Source of the DNA: an uncultured Aquabacterium sp.
GTDB lineage: Bacteria; Pseudomonadota; Gammaproteobacteria; Burkholderiales; Burkholderiaceae_C
Direction: 5' to 3'
Length of the DNA: 47,234 bases
Assembly: GCF_947366995.1 (NCBI RefSeq)
Contig: NZ_CANBCC010000026.1
Location: forward strand, 1 to 47,234
The notes under the pieces were generated by a model. It saw only the letters and a list, made by a program, of their open reading frames with translations. It made no database searches and was not told the origin of the DNA. The translations under genes were made by a program, and so were the position numbers. Shown here in pieces: positions 1-8,540 of the stretch (position 1 is its first letter; every line of letters begins with the position of its first letter).

Positions 1-9
1 CTTTTTCAT
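1..9 (-). other. possible 5' end of a gene running off the window
   Basis: On the minus strand an ATG at 9-7 is followed by two lysine codons and then the window ends. It lies 22 bases past the stop of the histidine kinase gene, where a co-transcribed gene such as a response regulator would be expected. No good ribosome binding site is visible. Three codons prove nothing, so this is only a pointer. Confidence 0.2.
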
Positions 10-31
10 GGGCGGCTCGGCCGGGCCGCGC

Positions 32-1422
32 TCACACCGGCAGGCTGAAGAAGAAGCGGGCCCCTGCCCCGGCCTCGCCTTCGGCCCACACCGTGCCACC
101 GTGTCGTTCGACGATACGGCGCACGATGGTCAGGCCGATGCCGTTGCCCTCGACTGCCTTGCCATGCAGGCGCACGAACGGCTGGAACAGACTTCTGGCC
201 TGCTCTGGCGTAAAACCCGGCCCGTTGTCGCGCACCTCGATCACGATCTGCGCGGAGGCCGTGTCCGAACGCACGCGCACTTCCGGATGGGCCATGAGGC
301 CGGAGAACTTGATGGCATTGCCGATCAGGTTCACGAATACCTGCTGTAGCAGCACCGGATCGACGGTGGCGCGCGGCAGCGGTGTGGCGCTCACGCAGGC
401 CACCGCATCGGCGCCGTGGCTGAGCCGCAGAACATCCAGCGCGCGGCCGAGCACGTCGCCGAGCTCGGTTTCATGCCGTTCGAGCTGCGCATGGGTGACC
501 TTGGCCAACTCCAGCAACTGGCTCACGAGTTGCCCCAGGCGGTCGGCCTCCTGCTGCATGATGTCGAGGTAACGCGCAACCCGAACGAGGTCACCGGATT
601 GCAGGCCTTGCTGGCAGACCTCGGCCAGACCCTTCATGCCGCCCAACGGCCCCCGAAGGTCATGCGAGACCATGTGATTGAAGGACTCGAGGTCGCTCAC
701 CAGCTCTTCCAGTTCGGCGGTGCGGTCCTTGACCCGCGCTTCCAGCGAGGCGTTGGCTTCGCGCAGCGAGGCTTCGGCCTGGCAGCGCCGCGCGATCTCC
801 CGCTCCAGCTCCATGCGCAGGCGGCCCATGGCGGCCATCAGCAGCCCCAGCCCGACCACGGCCGAACCCATGACGCCCCAGCCGCGCAAGCCCTTCATGT
901 CGGGCGCCACCACCAGGGGCCCGACGCCCAGCACCAGCACGGGGTGCAGGATGAAGACGACCGCCGCCAGCACGTAGGCGCCCCCGGCAAACGAACGCAT
1001 GCGGCGCACGCACAGGAAGGCGAGGTAGGCGAAGATCACCCCCGAGGCCCAAGGCCCCGCCATGGCCCCGAGCCCCCCCACTCGAAGCCGGACCGCAGAC
1101 CGAACCAGCCCAGCATCCCGCCGACCAGCCAGACCCCGGGCCTGCGCACGGGCTGCTCGATGTAGGCGCGGACCCCGACGTACAGCGCCGACAGGTTGAG
1201 GGCGGCCAGCAAGGCTGCCACGGTGGCCCACTCCGGTCGGGCGACCAGCGACGACGCAGACCCGACGGCACGCAGCAAGGTCAGCACCATCGCCAGTGCA
1301 AACCACCTCAGGCCCCAGGTGGGGCGCAGCCGATCGCCCACAGCGAAACTGCCCGCCAGAACCACCAGGAACCCGCTGGCTGCCAGCAGGGCACCCGCCG
1401 TGGCATCGCCCATGAACGTCAT
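32..1422 (-). pseudogene. sensor histidine kinase, frameshifted at a G7 tract
   Basis: A membrane sensor kinase that would autophosphorylate on histidine and pass the phosphate to an unidentified response regulator. The ATG at 1422 has AGGGAGA just upstream. The N-terminal half is hydrophobic with roughly six to seven membrane segments. A coiled coil follows, then the phosphoacceptor motif SHDLRGP (His codon 662-664, about residue 254). The ATPase motifs are NLIGNAIKFS, DNGPGF and GNGIGL. The reading frame breaks at the seven C bases at 1073-1079 (G7 on the coding strand). The upstream frame runs only to about 1036, and the kinase frame takes over at the tract. Eight G bases would restore one 463-residue protein. 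This may be a real mutation, a phase-variable tract or a sequencing error. The family call is firm; the sensed signal is unknown. Confidence 0.8.
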
Positions 1423-1559
1423 TGCCGTCTCCCTGCTCCAAGAGCCGAACGGCACGCCGCTTTACCGAGAAGCCAAGGTGCCGTCAGTGGTCGCCCAGCG
1501 TACACCAGGCCGGCGCACCGGGCGTCGATCGCGCAAGGGAAGCCACCCGGTGGGTCGGC

Positions 1560-1973
1560 TCACCAGCAGACCACGCCGGTGATCACCGTGGTGTCGTCGA
1601 GGTTGCGGGTGCGGCCTGTTTCGTTGAGTTCGAAGGTGCCACAGGCATCGCCCGTCTGCACCCCGGTCGGCGTGGCCGTGACGGTGAAGGCCGAGGCCGT
1701 CACCCCGGACAGCGCGAGGGTGTAGCCGGTCACGGAGGAGGCCGTGTAGCCGAAGTCGGCCAGGCTGCTGCTGTAATTGTTGATCTGACTGAAGCGCCGC
1801 TCCTGCCGCGCGGCGATGTCGAGCAAGGCGCTGCGCGCGTCGGCCCGACGGGACTTGCGCACGTAGTCGGTATAGCTCGGGTAGGCGACCGCAGCCAGGA
1901 TGCCGACAATGGCCACTGCCACCATCAATTCGATCAGGGTGAAGCCGCGCGGGCGGTAAAGACGGATGGGCAT
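1560..1973 (-). CDS. pilE: type IV pilin, PilE-like
   Basis: A 137-residue type IV pilin or minor pilin assembled into the pilus fibre after prepilin peptidase cleavage. The leader is short (about ten residues) and basic, and the processing site reads [20 protein letters not shown], with the invariant Glu5 and a long hydrophobic helix. Two cysteines in the C-terminal half (DACGTF and the penultimate residue) would form the usual D-loop disulfide. GAGG sits seven bases before the ATG at 1973. It is the last gene of the minor pilin operon, 27 bases after pilY1. In this position it is more likely a minor PilE-type subunit than the main structural pilin, but sequence alone cannot separate the two. 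Confidence 0.9.
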   Translation of the reverse strand: MPIRLYRPRGFTLIELMVAVAIVGILAAVAYPSYTDYVRKSRRADARSALLDIAARQERRFSQINNYSSSLADFGYTASSVTGYTLALSGVTASAFTVTATPTGVQTGDACGTFELNETGRTRNLDDTTVITGVVCW

Positions 1974-2000
1974 GGAAAAACCTCTGCTCGGTCGCCATGC

Positions 2001-5000
2001 TCAGCGCAGGCGGATCCAGTTGACGCGTTTGCCCTTGCCCGAGGCGGAGGGCGTGACCTCGACCGCCGTGCCGGTACCGCGGTTGTTCTGCTGCACGAGC
2101 ACTGTGCGGCCCTTGGTGGTGACAAAGCTCGGCGAGCCCGTGCCATTCAAGCCCACGCCGCCAATGCCGGTGTTGGTGGGCACCGCCACGCTGCTCGGAA
2201 CCAGCGCATTGAAGAACGACGTGGTGGGCGCTGCGCCGGTGTCGGCCTGCACCGCCATCGTGAAGCCGGCCGACGCCGTCGTGGTGCAGCTCAGGGGCTG
2301 ATCCACCGCCGGGATCAGCGTGTTGACGACCATCAGGCTGTTGAACATCACCGGGTTGAACACCACCTGCTCGTTGGTGCCCGGCAGCGCCATGCGCCAG
2401 CCCATGTGGTTGTTGGACGAGGCCTCGCTGCCGCACACGGTGCTGCCACGCCAGCACACGGCGGCGCGGCTCACGGCCCGGTAGCCGTTCACCTCGCCGT
2501 TCGTGCCGCTGACGGCGGTGATGGTCTGCGTGACCAGCTCGCTGGCCGCCACCGTCGGGTAGGCCGTCGCGCCTGTGATGGCGGCGTACCGTGCGGTGGT
2601 CCCGCCGATCTCGTTCCAGCGGGTCATGTCGGCGTCCCACACGCCAAACAGGTATTGCGTGCCGCTGGCGTACGAGGCGCCCGCGGTGGCGGTCTGCGGG
2701 AAGACCTGGCCCGTGCCCAGGTTGAGGATCACGCGCGGCGCACCGGTGGTCGACAGTGCGGACGACACGTTCACCCGTGTGGTGATCGGCAGGCCGCCGG
2801 TGGAGAAGACGGGGGTGCTGCGCACGGCCCAGTCCGAGGCCGTGCTGCTGGTCAGGTCGAAGCGCCAGACATGGCCGAACACGTCGCCAGCGTAGATGTA
2901 GTCGGTGATGCGGTCGCCATCGAGGTCGGCCGAGGAGACATAGGCGATGCCGTTCTTGCCGCTGGCACCAAGCGGGTCACGCGAGGGGCCGTAACCGGTG
3001 CTGAGAAAGCGCACGGTGGGCGCCCCCGACGTGGCGTTGAACGTGACGACGAAGATGCCGGCCACGCCGTTGGCGCTGTTGCGCCCGTTGCCGAAGATGA
3101 CCGCCCACTCGCCGTTGTGCAGACGGCGGATGATCGGCGTGCCGTAGGTGTTGCCCAGGTTGTTGCCACAGCCCGTGGCCACGTTGGCGCAGGCGAGGTT
3201 GGCCGAGGTCCACTCCCCGATCACGAGGCTGGCCGCGTTCGCTTCCGAGAAGTTCGTCGGGTTGGTCACGTCCAGCGCATAGACGGTGCCGGTGCCGGTG
3301 GCCGTGCGGCTGGCGATCTGCCCCGTGGCGTTGCCGCCGCCGCCGAGGCCGCCCACCAGCCAGGTCCGCCAGGCGCCCTTGTAGAAGATCTCGCCCGTGC
3401 CAGGGGTGGCGTCGACGTAGGCGTTGTCGATGTAGCTCGGTGACGCGAAGCTGAGGGACGCGGTCGTCGAGTGGATGGTGTTGAGCACCTGGGCCGGCAT
3501 GTAGCCCAACACCTCACGCCCGTCGTTGGCCGTGGTGGCGGTCGAGAAGTTGCCCGCGGCATCGTTCGCGCCTGCGCGGAAGCCATGCAGCCAGCCATCG
3601 TTCGAGCCCGCGTAGACCACATGCGGGCGGGTGGCGTACGTGCTCTGGAAGGTGCTGTAGTTGGCCTCCACCCCCTGGGTGCCGGTGAGCCGGTCACGCC
3701 AGGTGTCCGGGTAGTTCGTGGTCGGCGGCCCCACCCAGGTCGGGCTGGCGTTCTGGATGTCGCCCAGCACGCCGGTGCGCGTGCGGAAGGTGCCGGTGCC
3801 CGATGAGGTGATCTCCTGGCTGCGGTCCCCGCGCAGGTAGCTCAGGCGCGAGGACGTGGCCGTGGCATCCCCGGCCGTGAGGGCGTTACGCTGGGCCGTG
3901 GTCAGGTTCGTCCACTGGAAGGGGATGCCCTGCGTGCCATTCCAGGTCAGCAGCGCACGGCTGGTCGGCCCTTGCGCCGTGACGGTGGTGCCGCCCGTGG
4001 CCTGGCACGTGCCGCCGGTGAGCACACAGTGCGCGTCCCAGTTTGCCGTGCTGGCCACGCTGATGCTGTCCGTGGCGCTGTCGTACAGCAGGCTGTTGGC
4101 AGTCAGCTGCCCCCAGTTGTTGGTGGCGTGGTAATAGGCCAGGTAGACCTGTGTGCCCGCCTGCACCCGCGAGGCCTGCTGGGCGTTCACCCCGGCAGAG
4201 CTGCTGGAGGTGGCGATCTGCTCGGCCTTGAAGCAGGTGATTTCGTGGACGTTGCTGCCGCCGCCGGTACTGGCGCTGAAGCCGACGCGGAATGTGGAGG
4301 GCAGTGGCCCGTTCGATGCAGTAATGGATTGATTGGTGAGCACCGGCGTGGCGGCCCCGCCGTTGTAGCTGTACGAAAGACTCAGCAGCCCGCTCTGCGT
4401 GATGCGCAGTGAATACGTGATCGGTATGGCGCTTCCGCGCCGGGGAGATGTGACGGCTTGTTGATTGGCGATGGGCTGCGTTGAGGGGAGCGTCACCGAG
4501 TTGAGGTACGGGTAGTTCAAAACCCGCGTACCGTCGCTCAATCGCCCGCTCCTGCAAACGTCCTGCACAGCTTTGACGCGGCCGGCCGCGGTGGTGGTCC
4601 CCGGATAGCGGGTCGGGTAGGTCTCATTCAGCCACCCCCAACTGACACTCCCGCCGCCTCGCAGCACAATGGACCCTGGGGAAAAACCCGGGCCAGTGTT
4701 TGTGGTGTCGTCCCTGTTCGAAAAGTTGCCGAACTCGTCGATGCCTAGGCCGATGTAGCCGCCCCGAACACCGTCCGGTGCGTCCTTCGCGTTGCCACAG
4801 CTGTATCCAAGCGACCCGCCGTACGACCCCTCGCCATCCGAAGTCGGCCGTGCGCCGTCCATTAAGAAGAAGGCTAGGCCGTCTGCCCCTTTGCCGTCGT
4901 AGTTGTTACCGCCATAGGTCACGCTTGTGAAAGTGACCTGCAAGCCTTGCGTGGACGGAAATGGGAAATCAGACACCACCGTGCCGGATTGGTTGGTCCC

Positions 5001-5327
5001 ATTACTGCCGTCCCGCGTGGTGTCGCCGTTGGTGAGCCGCAATGCGCCTTGCCCCACGGGGTCGGGCAGTCGACCCGCTACCCCTCCAACCTGAACCTTG
5101 CCGCTGTAATACGGCAGGCCATTGCATCCGGGAATGCGGGTGGCACTCGCGCTGGCGGCCGAGTAGGTGCCAGCAGTCAGACATGCCCCGCCCAAGCTGC
5201 GCCACTCGTACGACGAGGTCGCCCCCGTCAACGTGTCACTGATCACCAGCTGCGTGCTGGCTGCCATTGGCCACAAGGCGGCGATGCTCGAGGCGACGGG
5301 TCGAAGCACGGAGAAAGGCCTTGCCAT
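2001..5327 (-). CDS. pilY1: type IV pilus tip adhesin PilY1, lectin-like N-terminus
   Basis: A 1108-residue pilus-tip adhesin that acts in pilus extension and retraction, surface contact and twitching. A signal-like hydrophobic stretch at about residues 10-25 precedes the mature chain. Residues 60-350 resemble an L-type lectin (concanavalin A-like) fold: GADGLAFFLMDG at about 146-157 and GLGIDEFGNFSN near 195. The C-terminal half is the PilY1/PilC beta-propeller. It carries a calcium loop, ADLDGDRITDYIYAGD (coding around 2890-2937), matching the known PilY1 EF-hand-like site in pattern. I see no vWA domain, which many PilY1 proteins carry at the N-terminus. The start follows GAGG that overlaps the pilX stop. 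The gene lies between pilX and pilE, as is typical. The N-terminal part is visibly less GC-rich than the propeller part. Confidence 0.92.
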   Translation of the reverse strand: MARPFSVLRPVASSIAALWPMAASTQLVISDTLTGATSSYEWRSLGGACLTAGTYSAASASATRIPGCNGLPYYSGKVQVGGVAGRLPDPVGQGALRLTNGDTTRDGSNGTNQSGTVVSDFPFPSTQGLQVTFTSVTYGGNNYDGKGADGLAFFLMDGARPTSDGEGSYGGSLGYSCGNAKDAPDGVRGGYIGLGIDEFGNFSNRDDTTNTGPGFSPGSIVLRGGGSVSWGWLNETYPTRYPGTTTAAGRVKAVQDVCRSGRLSDGTRVLNYPYLNSVTLPSTQPIANQQAVTSPRRGSAIPITYSLRITQSGLLSLSYSYNGGAATPVLTNQSITASNGPLPSTFRVGFSASTGGGSNVHEITCFKAEQIATSSSSAGVNAQQASRVQAGTQVYLAYYHATNNWGQLTANSLLYDSATDSISVASTANWDAHCVLTGGTCQATGGTTVTAQGPTSRALLTWNGTQGIPFQWTNLTTAQRNALTAGDATATSSRLSYLRGDRSQEITSSGTGTFRTRTGVLGDIQNASPTWVGPPTTNYPDTWRDRLTGTQGVEANYSTFQSTYATRPHVVYAGSNDGWLHGFRAGANDAAGNFSTATTANDGREVLGYMPAQVLNTIHSTTASLSFASPSYIDNAYVDATPGTGEIFYKGAWRTWLVGGLGGGGNATGQIASRTATGTGTVYALDVTNPTNFSEANAASLVIGEWTSANLACANVATGCGNNLGNTYGTPIIRRLHNGEWAVIFGNGRNSANGVAGIFVVTFNATSGAPTVRFLSTGYGPSRDPLGASGKNGIAYVSSADLDGDRITDYIYAGDVFGHVWRFDLTSSTASDWAVRSTPVFSTGGLPITTRVNVSSALSTTGAPRVILNLGTGQVFPQTATAGASYASGTQYLFGVWDADMTRWNEIGGTTARYAAITGATAYPTVAASELVTQTITAVSGTNGEVNGYRAVSRAAVCWRGSTVCGSEASSNNHMGWRMALPGTNEQVVFNPVMFNSLMVVNTLIPAVDQPLSCTTTASAGFTMAVQADTGAAPTTSFFNALVPSSVAVPTNTGIGGVGLNGTGSPSFVTTKGRTVLVQQNNRGTGTAVEVTPSASGKGKRVNWIRLR

Positions 5328-5336
5328 GGAGAAGCC

Positions 5337-5948
5337 TCAGGGGTTGTCGAGCGCCGTCACCTGCGCGGTGAGGGCGTAGGTGGACTGCACCACCGAGACC
5401 GACGTGCCGTTGCCGCCGATGCCGTAACTGGTGACCTGATAGTAGGGCGTGCGGCCGTCGGGCCCCAGCCCCAGCGAGGTGATGTAGAAGCCGGGCAGCT
5501 GTGCATGGCGCTGTACGCCGGTGTCCGACGAGCCCACCGCCATGCCGGCGGGCTGGTAGGTGAAGCGGGCCGGCCAGTTGGCGGGCTCGGTCACGATGGC
5601 GCGCTGCGCGCTGGTCGTGCTGGCACTGCCGTACAGAGGCGCATCACACACCTTGGCCAGGCTCACCGACGTCACCGCTGTCGTGCCCGCAGCGCAGGTG
5701 TTCAGGTTGCCGGTGTAGGCCGTGCTCAGCCAGTTCTCGGCAAACTGCAGCGTGGTCTGGGCGGCCGCGTAGGCACGCTGGTGCTCGCGCACGTCGCCCG
5801 CAATGCGCTCTTCGCCGACCACCTTGCGGAACAGCGTCACGCTCAGCACGGTCATCACCAGCAGCAACAGCAGCGCGGTCACCAGTGCTGCACCGCCTTG
5901 TGCACCCGGGCCGGACGGCGCCCGCCTGCCTTTGTCGATCTCGCTCAT
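5337..5948 (-). CDS. pilX: minor pilin assembly protein PilX
   Basis: A 203-residue PilX-family protein of the type IV pilus tip complex, thought to join the minor pilins to PilY1. After a short polar leader comes GGAALVTALLLLLVMTVLSV, the hydrophobic helix typical of PilX, then EERIAGD, a conserved family feature. The ATG at 5948 is preferred over upstream starts because it overlaps the pilW stop codon as ATGA. It lies 9 bases ahead of pilY1, which fits translation coupling. The C-terminal domain has few recognisable motifs. Confidence 0.88.
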   Translation of the reverse strand: MSEIDKGRRAPSGPGAQGGAALVTALLLLLVMTVLSVTLFRKVVGEERIAGDVREHQRAYAAAQTTLQFAENWLSTAYTGNLNTCAAGTTAVTSVSLAKVCDAPLYGSASTTSAQRAIVTEPANWPARFTYQPAGMAVGSSDTGVQRHAQLPGFYITSLGLGPDGRTPYYQVTSYGIGGNGTSVSVVQSTYALTAQVTALDNP

Positions 5949-6673
5949 ATGTAGTTGGCCAGGTTGATCACCTGCTGCCAGGTGCGCTGCCCATTCACGA
6001 AGGTCAGCTGGATGCGCACCGTCAGCACGCGACTCCACTCGTCGTCGCTCATCTGGGCGGCCGTCTTGTAGCGACTGACATTGCGGTCGGTGTCGAAGGT
6101 GGTGGCCGTCTCGTGCACCCCGAACGACACCGCCAGCCGGCTGACGTTGGCCAGGATGGGCTGAGCCGCCTCGCCGTCATCGACCTCGCACACCAGCTCG
6201 TTGCTCGCGTTGACGCTCAGCGCATTGAGGTAGAGCCGGGCCGTGCCTGCCGTGCCCTGGTTGGTGTCGCCCTTGCAGTTGAAGATGCCGTCACCCGACA
6301 GCGTCTGAAAGCGCACATACAGCGTGTCGCCCGTGGCGCCGGTGCCCGCCTTGGCCGCCACCGCCTGGCCCGCCGAGAACTTCGGCACGCTGGCCGTGGC
6401 TGCCCGGGCCGGCAAGGCGTCGGCCCGGGCGTTGCGTGCCGGGTTCACGTGGTAGCCCGCCGCCTGCACGGTGGTGCGGATCATCTGCACCGCCATGCGC
6501 TGCGCGTCCTGCAGCTGCGACTGCGTGTCCTGCGCCAGGTAGGTGGCCTTCATGTTGATGAAGACGCCGATGGCGCTGGCCACGACCAGCAGCCCGATGG
6601 CCACGGCCACCATCAGCTCCACCAGCGTGAAGCCGGTCTGCCTCGGGCGAGCAGAAGGGCAGCGGCGCGTCAT
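5945..6673 (-). CDS. pilW: minor pilin assembly protein PilW
   Basis: A 242-residue minor pilin that helps prime pilus assembly at the inner membrane. The leader ends in a [20 protein letters not shown] processing and helix region with the expected Glu5. A large domain with several cysteines follows, for example FNCKGD and ELVCEVDD. The start at 6673 overlaps the pilV stop as ATGA, and the stop overlaps pilX in the same way. The family normally sits between pilV and pilX, exactly as here. A longer reading frame extends upstream but lacks pilin features, so the downstream start is used. Confidence 0.9.
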   Translation of the reverse strand: MTRRCPSARPRQTGFTLVELMVAVAIGLLVVASAIGVFINMKATYLAQDTQSQLQDAQRMAVQMIRTTVQAAGYHVNPARNARADALPARAATASVPKFSAGQAVAAKAGTGATGDTLYVRFQTLSGDGIFNCKGDTNQGTAGTARLYLNALSVNASNELVCEVDDGEAAQPILANVSRLAVSFGVHETATTFDTDRNVSRYKTAAQMSDDEWSRVLTVRIQLTFVNGQRTWQQVINLANYI

Positions 6674-7242
6674 GGCTGGACGTAATGGGTCAGGCTCTGA
6701 TTGGACGTGCCGCCGGTGCTGCCGTGGATGGCAGGCAGGTTCTCGCGCCACTGGATGGTGAGCGCGGCGTTGACCGCGCCCGCGCCATCGGGCGGCTGCA
6801 ACACCAGGCTGGCCCCGATGAGGGCATCCCCCAGTTGCGACTGGAGATTCGCCGCCCAGGCCTTGAGATCGTAGGCTGCAAGTTCGGTGGTCGAGCAGGT
6901 GCCCGCCGAACAGTCCCGGGTCGCGGTGGTCAGGTCGTTCTGCGACAACGTCACCCCGCCGTCGCTCGCCGGCGTGACGCTCACGGTCAGCGCGGTGGTG
7001 CGGCCCCGAGCCAGCCCACGCCAGTAGGCCGGGTTGCCCTCCATGGCCGCCGCCAGGCTGGCCGCAGAGAGCGACACCAGCGAGCGCTGCCCGGACGAAT
7101 ACGTGCTCTTGAGCACCAGGGCCTGCGTCTTGGCCACACCCAGCAGGCCCAGGCCCAGCACCAGCAGGGCCACCGCGGCCTCGAGCAGCGCATAACCCGC
7201 CTGCCTGCGACGCACGGGCCCGACACGGCGCGCGGCATTCAT
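6670..7242 (-). CDS. pilV: type IV pilus modification protein PilV
   Basis: A 190-residue minor pilin of the PilV class. The prepilin region reads [23 protein letters not shown], so the usual phenylalanine after the cleavage glycine is tyrosine while Glu5 is kept. Conserved blocks later include [13 protein letters not shown]. The ATG at 7242 is chosen because it overlaps the fimT stop as ATGA. A GTG six bases upstream (7248) is a possible alternative. The gene is co-directional with, and overlaps, pilW downstream. Confidence 0.88.
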   Translation of the reverse strand: MNAARRVGPVRRRQAGYALLEAAVALLVLGLGLLGVAKTQALVLKSTYSSGQRSLVSLSAASLAAAMEGNPAYWRGLARGRTTALTVSVTPASDGGVTLSQNDLTTATRDCSAGTCSTTELAAYDLKAWAANLQSQLGDALIGASLVLQPPDGAGAVNAALTIQWRENLPAIHGSTGGTSNQSLTHYVQP

Positions 7243-7820
7243 GTGCACGCACTCCCGTCATACGCACGTTCCTGCACGCGCCCCACGCGGTTGAGAACGA
7301 CACAGCGTGTCGCCGCGTTGCTCACGGGGGTGGTGTGGATCGTCCAGGTCACGGCGGCGCCGAGGTTGAACGCAAAGCCGTCACGGCTGAAGGTGATCCC
7401 GGAGGTGGTGTTGCTCGCGGTGACGACATCGCCACCCGAAAAACCGGATTGCACGCGCACGATGCGGTCCCCGGCGTCCACCGCGCGGTTGGCATCCTGG
7501 TCGACAAAGAGGATCCAGCCGCCCTGCCAGGTGTTGGCCCCCGAGCACGACGTGCCGTTCGTGGACGCGCACAGCGTGACGGGCAGGCCCTGGCGCAAGG
7601 CCTCGGCCCGCGCCACGCGCATCGAGGCAGTGAGCGTGTTCATTTCAGTGAGCGTGCGATTGGCCTGTACGATCGGCTGGAACGCAGGCGCCGCCACGGC
7701 CATCAGAATGACGGACACGGTCAGCACCACCATCAGTTCGATGACCGTGAACCCACGGCACGCCGTCGGCCCGCCGCATGCGCGCCTGCCCGCCCGGCTT
7801 CGCGCCTTGTCCACCCGCAT
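7239..7820 (-). CDS. fimT: GspH/FimT-family pseudopilin
   Basis: First gene of the minor pilin operon, encoding a pseudopilin of about 193 residues that initiates pilus assembly. It has a GspH/FimT-like signature: [21 protein letters not shown] with Glu5, then [12 protein letters not shown] and [13 protein letters not shown], which are typical FimT/FimU blocks. The ATG at 7820 has GAGG six bases upstream; another ATG at 7826 is almost adjacent to that GAGG and so less likely. The 156 bases up to ruvC must hold the operon promoter, but I could not assign one with confidence. Confidence 0.87.
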   Translation of the reverse strand: MRVDKARSRAGRRACGGPTACRGFTVIELMVVLTVSVILMAVAAPAFQPIVQANRTLTEMNTLTASMRVARAEALRQGLPVTLCASTNGTSCSGANTWQGGWILFVDQDANRAVDAGDRIVRVQSGFSGGDVVTASNTTSGITFSRDGFAFNLGAAVTWTIHTTPVSNAATRCVVLNRVGRVQERAYDGSACT

Positions 7821-7976
7821 CACCATCCTCAACACTGCAAGACTTCGCCAGAGTGTAAGGAACGATTTCACGAGCCGAGAAGTGCAAAAGACCGGAATCC
7901 AAGACTCTTCTTGTTGTTTAGGCGCAGCGACCGCGTCCGCCGCACGCCGGGCCGAACGACCCCGGGCGGAGGCCCG

Positions 7977-8537
7977 ATGAGCCGGCGCATCCTCGGCATC
8001 GACCCCGGTCTTCAGACAACCGGCTTCGGTGTGGTCGAGACCGATGGGCCGCGGCTGCGTTACCTGGCCAGCGGCACCATCCGGACCAAGGAGGCGGCCC
8101 AGGGCGACCTCCCCAACCGCTTGCGCCTGATCTTCGAGGGCGTGCGCGAGGTGGTGGCGCGCTATGAACCGACCGATGCCTCGGTGGAGATCGTGTTCGT
8201 GAACGTGAACCCGCAGTCGACCCTGCTGCTCGGTCAGGCCCGTGGCGCCGCCATTGCCGGGCTGCTGTCGTCGGCCACCTCACCCAAGGTGTCTGAATAC
8301 ACCGCCCTGCAGATGAAGAAGGCCGTGGTGGGCCACGGGCACGCGGCCAAGGCCCAGATCCGGCACATGGTGATGCGGCTGCTGGAACTGCCGCGCGAGC
8401 CGCACAACGACGCGGCCGACGCGCTGGGGCTGGCCATCTGCCACGCGCACGCCGGCCACGCCATGGCGCAGATGGCCCGCATGACGGACCTCAGCCGCCG
8501 CACGCACGCCCAGATCAAGGGCGGGCGCGTGTACTGA
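7977..8537 (+). CDS. ruvC: Holliday junction endonuclease RuvC
   Basis: A 186-residue resolvase that cuts Holliday junctions in the RuvABC recombination-repair complex. The catalytic acidic set is complete: Asp9 in LGIDPG, Glu71 in SVEIVFVN, and Asp145 and Asp148 in HNDAADAL. The motif LLGQARGAA is also typical. The start follows GGCGGAGG closely, and the chain is slightly longer than most RuvC proteins (about 175). The open frame extends far upstream, but that part has no family similarity. It stands alone here; ruvA and ruvB are not adjacent. It converges with the carbonic anhydrase gene, only three bases apart. Confidence 0.95.
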   Translation: MSRRILGIDPGLQTTGFGVVETDGPRLRYLASGTIRTKEAAQGDLPNRLRLIFEGVREVVARYEPTDASVEIVFVNVNPQSTLLLGQARGAAIAGLLSSATSPKVSEYTALQMKKAVVGHGHAAKAQIRHMVMRLLELPREPHNDAADALGLAICHAHAGHAMAQMARMTDLSRRTHAQIKGGRVY

Positions 8538-8540
8538 GGC

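Noticed and set aside
1422-3443. 673-codon plus-strand open frame opposite pilE and pilY1
   Set aside because: Shadow of GC-rich minus-strand genes; composition is biased and no domain is seen.
7836-7850. Sigma-54-like sequence (TGGC...TTGCA on the minus strand) before the minor pilin operon
   Set aside because: The GG-to-GC spacing is nine bases instead of the required ten, and sigma-54 promoters do not tolerate this change.
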